A stretch of 64,000 nt of DNA, taken from NCBI RefSeq assembly GCF_014529535.1, contig NW_023503423.1:9075340-9139339 (forward strand), given 5' to 3'. The DNA is from Bradysia coprophila (Eukaryota; Arthropoda; Insecta; Diptera; Sciaridae). Positions 62,611 through 64,000 of the stretch are shown here, one piece after another (within the stretch, counting starts at the first letter, position 1; each line of letters begins with the position of its first letter). The notes under the pieces were generated by a model. It made no database searches. It was not told the DNA's origin and saw only the letters and a program-made list of their open reading frames with translations. A program made the position numbers and the translations under genes.

Positions 62611-63644
62611 TGATATTTAGAAAATTGTTGTCAGCAGGGAAGTTATTGGTTATGTGTTGGGCGTATTTAAGTCATACCACGATACCATTTAATTATATAT
62701 AGCATAGCTACATTCAGCCGAAAAGTGTCCATTTATAGTTATGCATAGCTACATATGGCGGTATATACCTGATTATAGAGGAAATTTATTAAATTTAACT
62801 TTGCCCGGGCTTTAAACATTGCTGTGAGTTGATGTAAATGAGATATAGCATGAAGATAAGCTTAAAACGATACAGTGTGGTGTCAAGAAATTGACTTCTA
62901 TCGAGACTTTTATGGACAACATGTTATTATTGTGTACACTATTCGTACGGGTCCTTCCTTATGTTTAGCTATTGTCTTCGATTTAGGTTTCATTGAACAT
63001 AATATTCGAGTTGTGTCGGTTTTCGTTGGCAACGTCAACTTGAAACGAGAAACTTAATTAAATCGCACTTAAACCAATTCGTTGCTGTTGTTGTAGCTCC
63101 TTAGAATTGTAACGCATACCGGAGCGCTACGCGGTGCGATTAATTTAAGAAATTTATTTTTTGGAAATAAATGAAATTGAAAATTGTTGCCAGTTAAATT
63201 TGTTAGATATCTATTAACGTCTTTCTCCGAAAACGTTCCATTCGATAAATCGAAAATTATGGTTCGATATATGGTATAAGTACAGTTTTTTTTTTCTAAA
63301 TAAATATTGAACCAAAATCAACTCTGACTCTTCTGGCACACTGCACAGCAAACACATATATACACACCACAGCTTAATTTATATTCTACCCAGCAAAAAC
63401 ACGAAAACTGAAATTCATGTTAAAAAATTGATATACCTACCCACTGCTTTTGAATTTCGCTTTTCGAAAGTATTTATTCATTTCGATTATGTTCTTGTGT
63501 TGTAGCATACACATTCTGGAAAACCACAAAATCATGTATCATGTATCATTTTGATAAGACTATATTTTACGTATACAATTTATATGTTTGGTAATTGTGT
63601 ACGTGTTTGTGATAAATGGATTTTCCACGTACGTAACGTACGTA

Positions 63645-63818
63645 CAGTGACCGACTTTAAATTTTGTGCACTGATTCAGATGTTTTATTGTTATTGTTGT
63701 CATTTGCCATTTTTATATTCTCCTGATTATAAAATTAACTGACTTTTTTTTCTTATATGGACCAGCTGGCCAAAACAGCTGAATCAAAATAGTGCACAAA
63801 ATTGAAAGTCGGTCACTG
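63645..63818. mobile_element. Mariner-type MITE, complete (174 bp)
   Basis: Terminal inverted repeats of about 26 bp start cagtgaccgactttaaat, with TA on both sides (63643-63644 and 63819-63820). A TA duplication and CAGTG ends fit Tc1/mariner. The truncated relative at 19150-19260 confirms that it is dispersed. Confidence 0.88.
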
Positions 63819-64000
63819 TATGATGAAAAAAAAGAGAGAAAACTTTTCGGTCGAATGAAAAGTTTTTACTTTGTGTAAATTTTGTTTGTGGTTGTAAGCG
63901 TCGGTTTCGGCGGCGAACAATATTTCTTAAAAATGATGATAGACAAGACATGTTGTTTGTTAGACTTTATAATCTGTACAGTTTTTGTGTTTCATTTGGA

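Overview
This window is AT-rich nuclear DNA from an insect, most likely a dipteran and possibly a lower (nematoceran) fly. The clue is the gene set: a seven-exon polo kinase, a DCUN1D1/SCCRO neddylation factor, a glycine-rich secreted cuticle-like protein, the 5' part of a DSC1/NaCP60E-type voltage-gated cation channel, and a single-domain VWC (Vago-like) secreted protein. Introns have GT-AG borders and several genes have TATA boxes or AATAAA signals. There are no bacterial operons, rRNA genes, functional tRNAs or CRISPR arrays. The species assignment is inference.

Layout. 0-10.7 kb has no recognisable gene. It holds several short inverted-repeat elements, a hAT-type MITE split by a 1.5-kb insertion, and a repeat family with cccgtacgaagtac ends. 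10.9-11.5 kb is the glycine-rich protein gene. 12.4-14.0 kb holds a fold-back element, a 68-bp perfect-type palindrome and a decayed retroelement 3' end. 14.8-18.6 kb (minus strand) is polo, assembled here exon by exon to 577 aa. 21.8-25.6 kb (plus strand) is the DCUN1D1 orthologue; its 2.9-kb last intron carries four or five nested MITEs and fold-back elements. 26.7-27.8 kb is a dead Jockey-like LINE. 28-40 kb is mostly empty, apart from a hairpin repeat and a tRNA-like relic inside a repeat element. 40.4-41.5 kb is an intronless ORF, described below. 41.8-43.8 kb is a 2-kb minisatellite with higher-order structure. 44.0-45.8 kb holds a hAT element with a perfect 8-bp target duplication and a large fold-back element. 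A TATCGATA-rich block lies at 48.1-48.4 kb. 48.9-57.4 kb and beyond is the start of the cation channel gene, including an 18-nt microexon. Nested in one of its introns on the opposite strand is a three-exon Vago-like gene. The rest is presumed channel intron with two more repeat elements.

The most unusual item is the 373-aa ORF at 40394-41515. It has two tandem copies of a Cys/His (probably zinc-binding) module, then a YGV...K segment of the kind seen next to homing or giant-virus/phage endonucleases, then a PD-(D/E)XK-like nuclease core. It is intronless and intact, with a possible TATA box, and is followed by an in-frame lysine-rich extension behind one stop codon. It looks like a horizontally acquired or virus/mobile-element-derived nuclease that may have been domesticated. 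The other genes are unrelated housekeeping, neural, cuticular and immune-type genes; polo and DCUN1D1 are arranged head to head.
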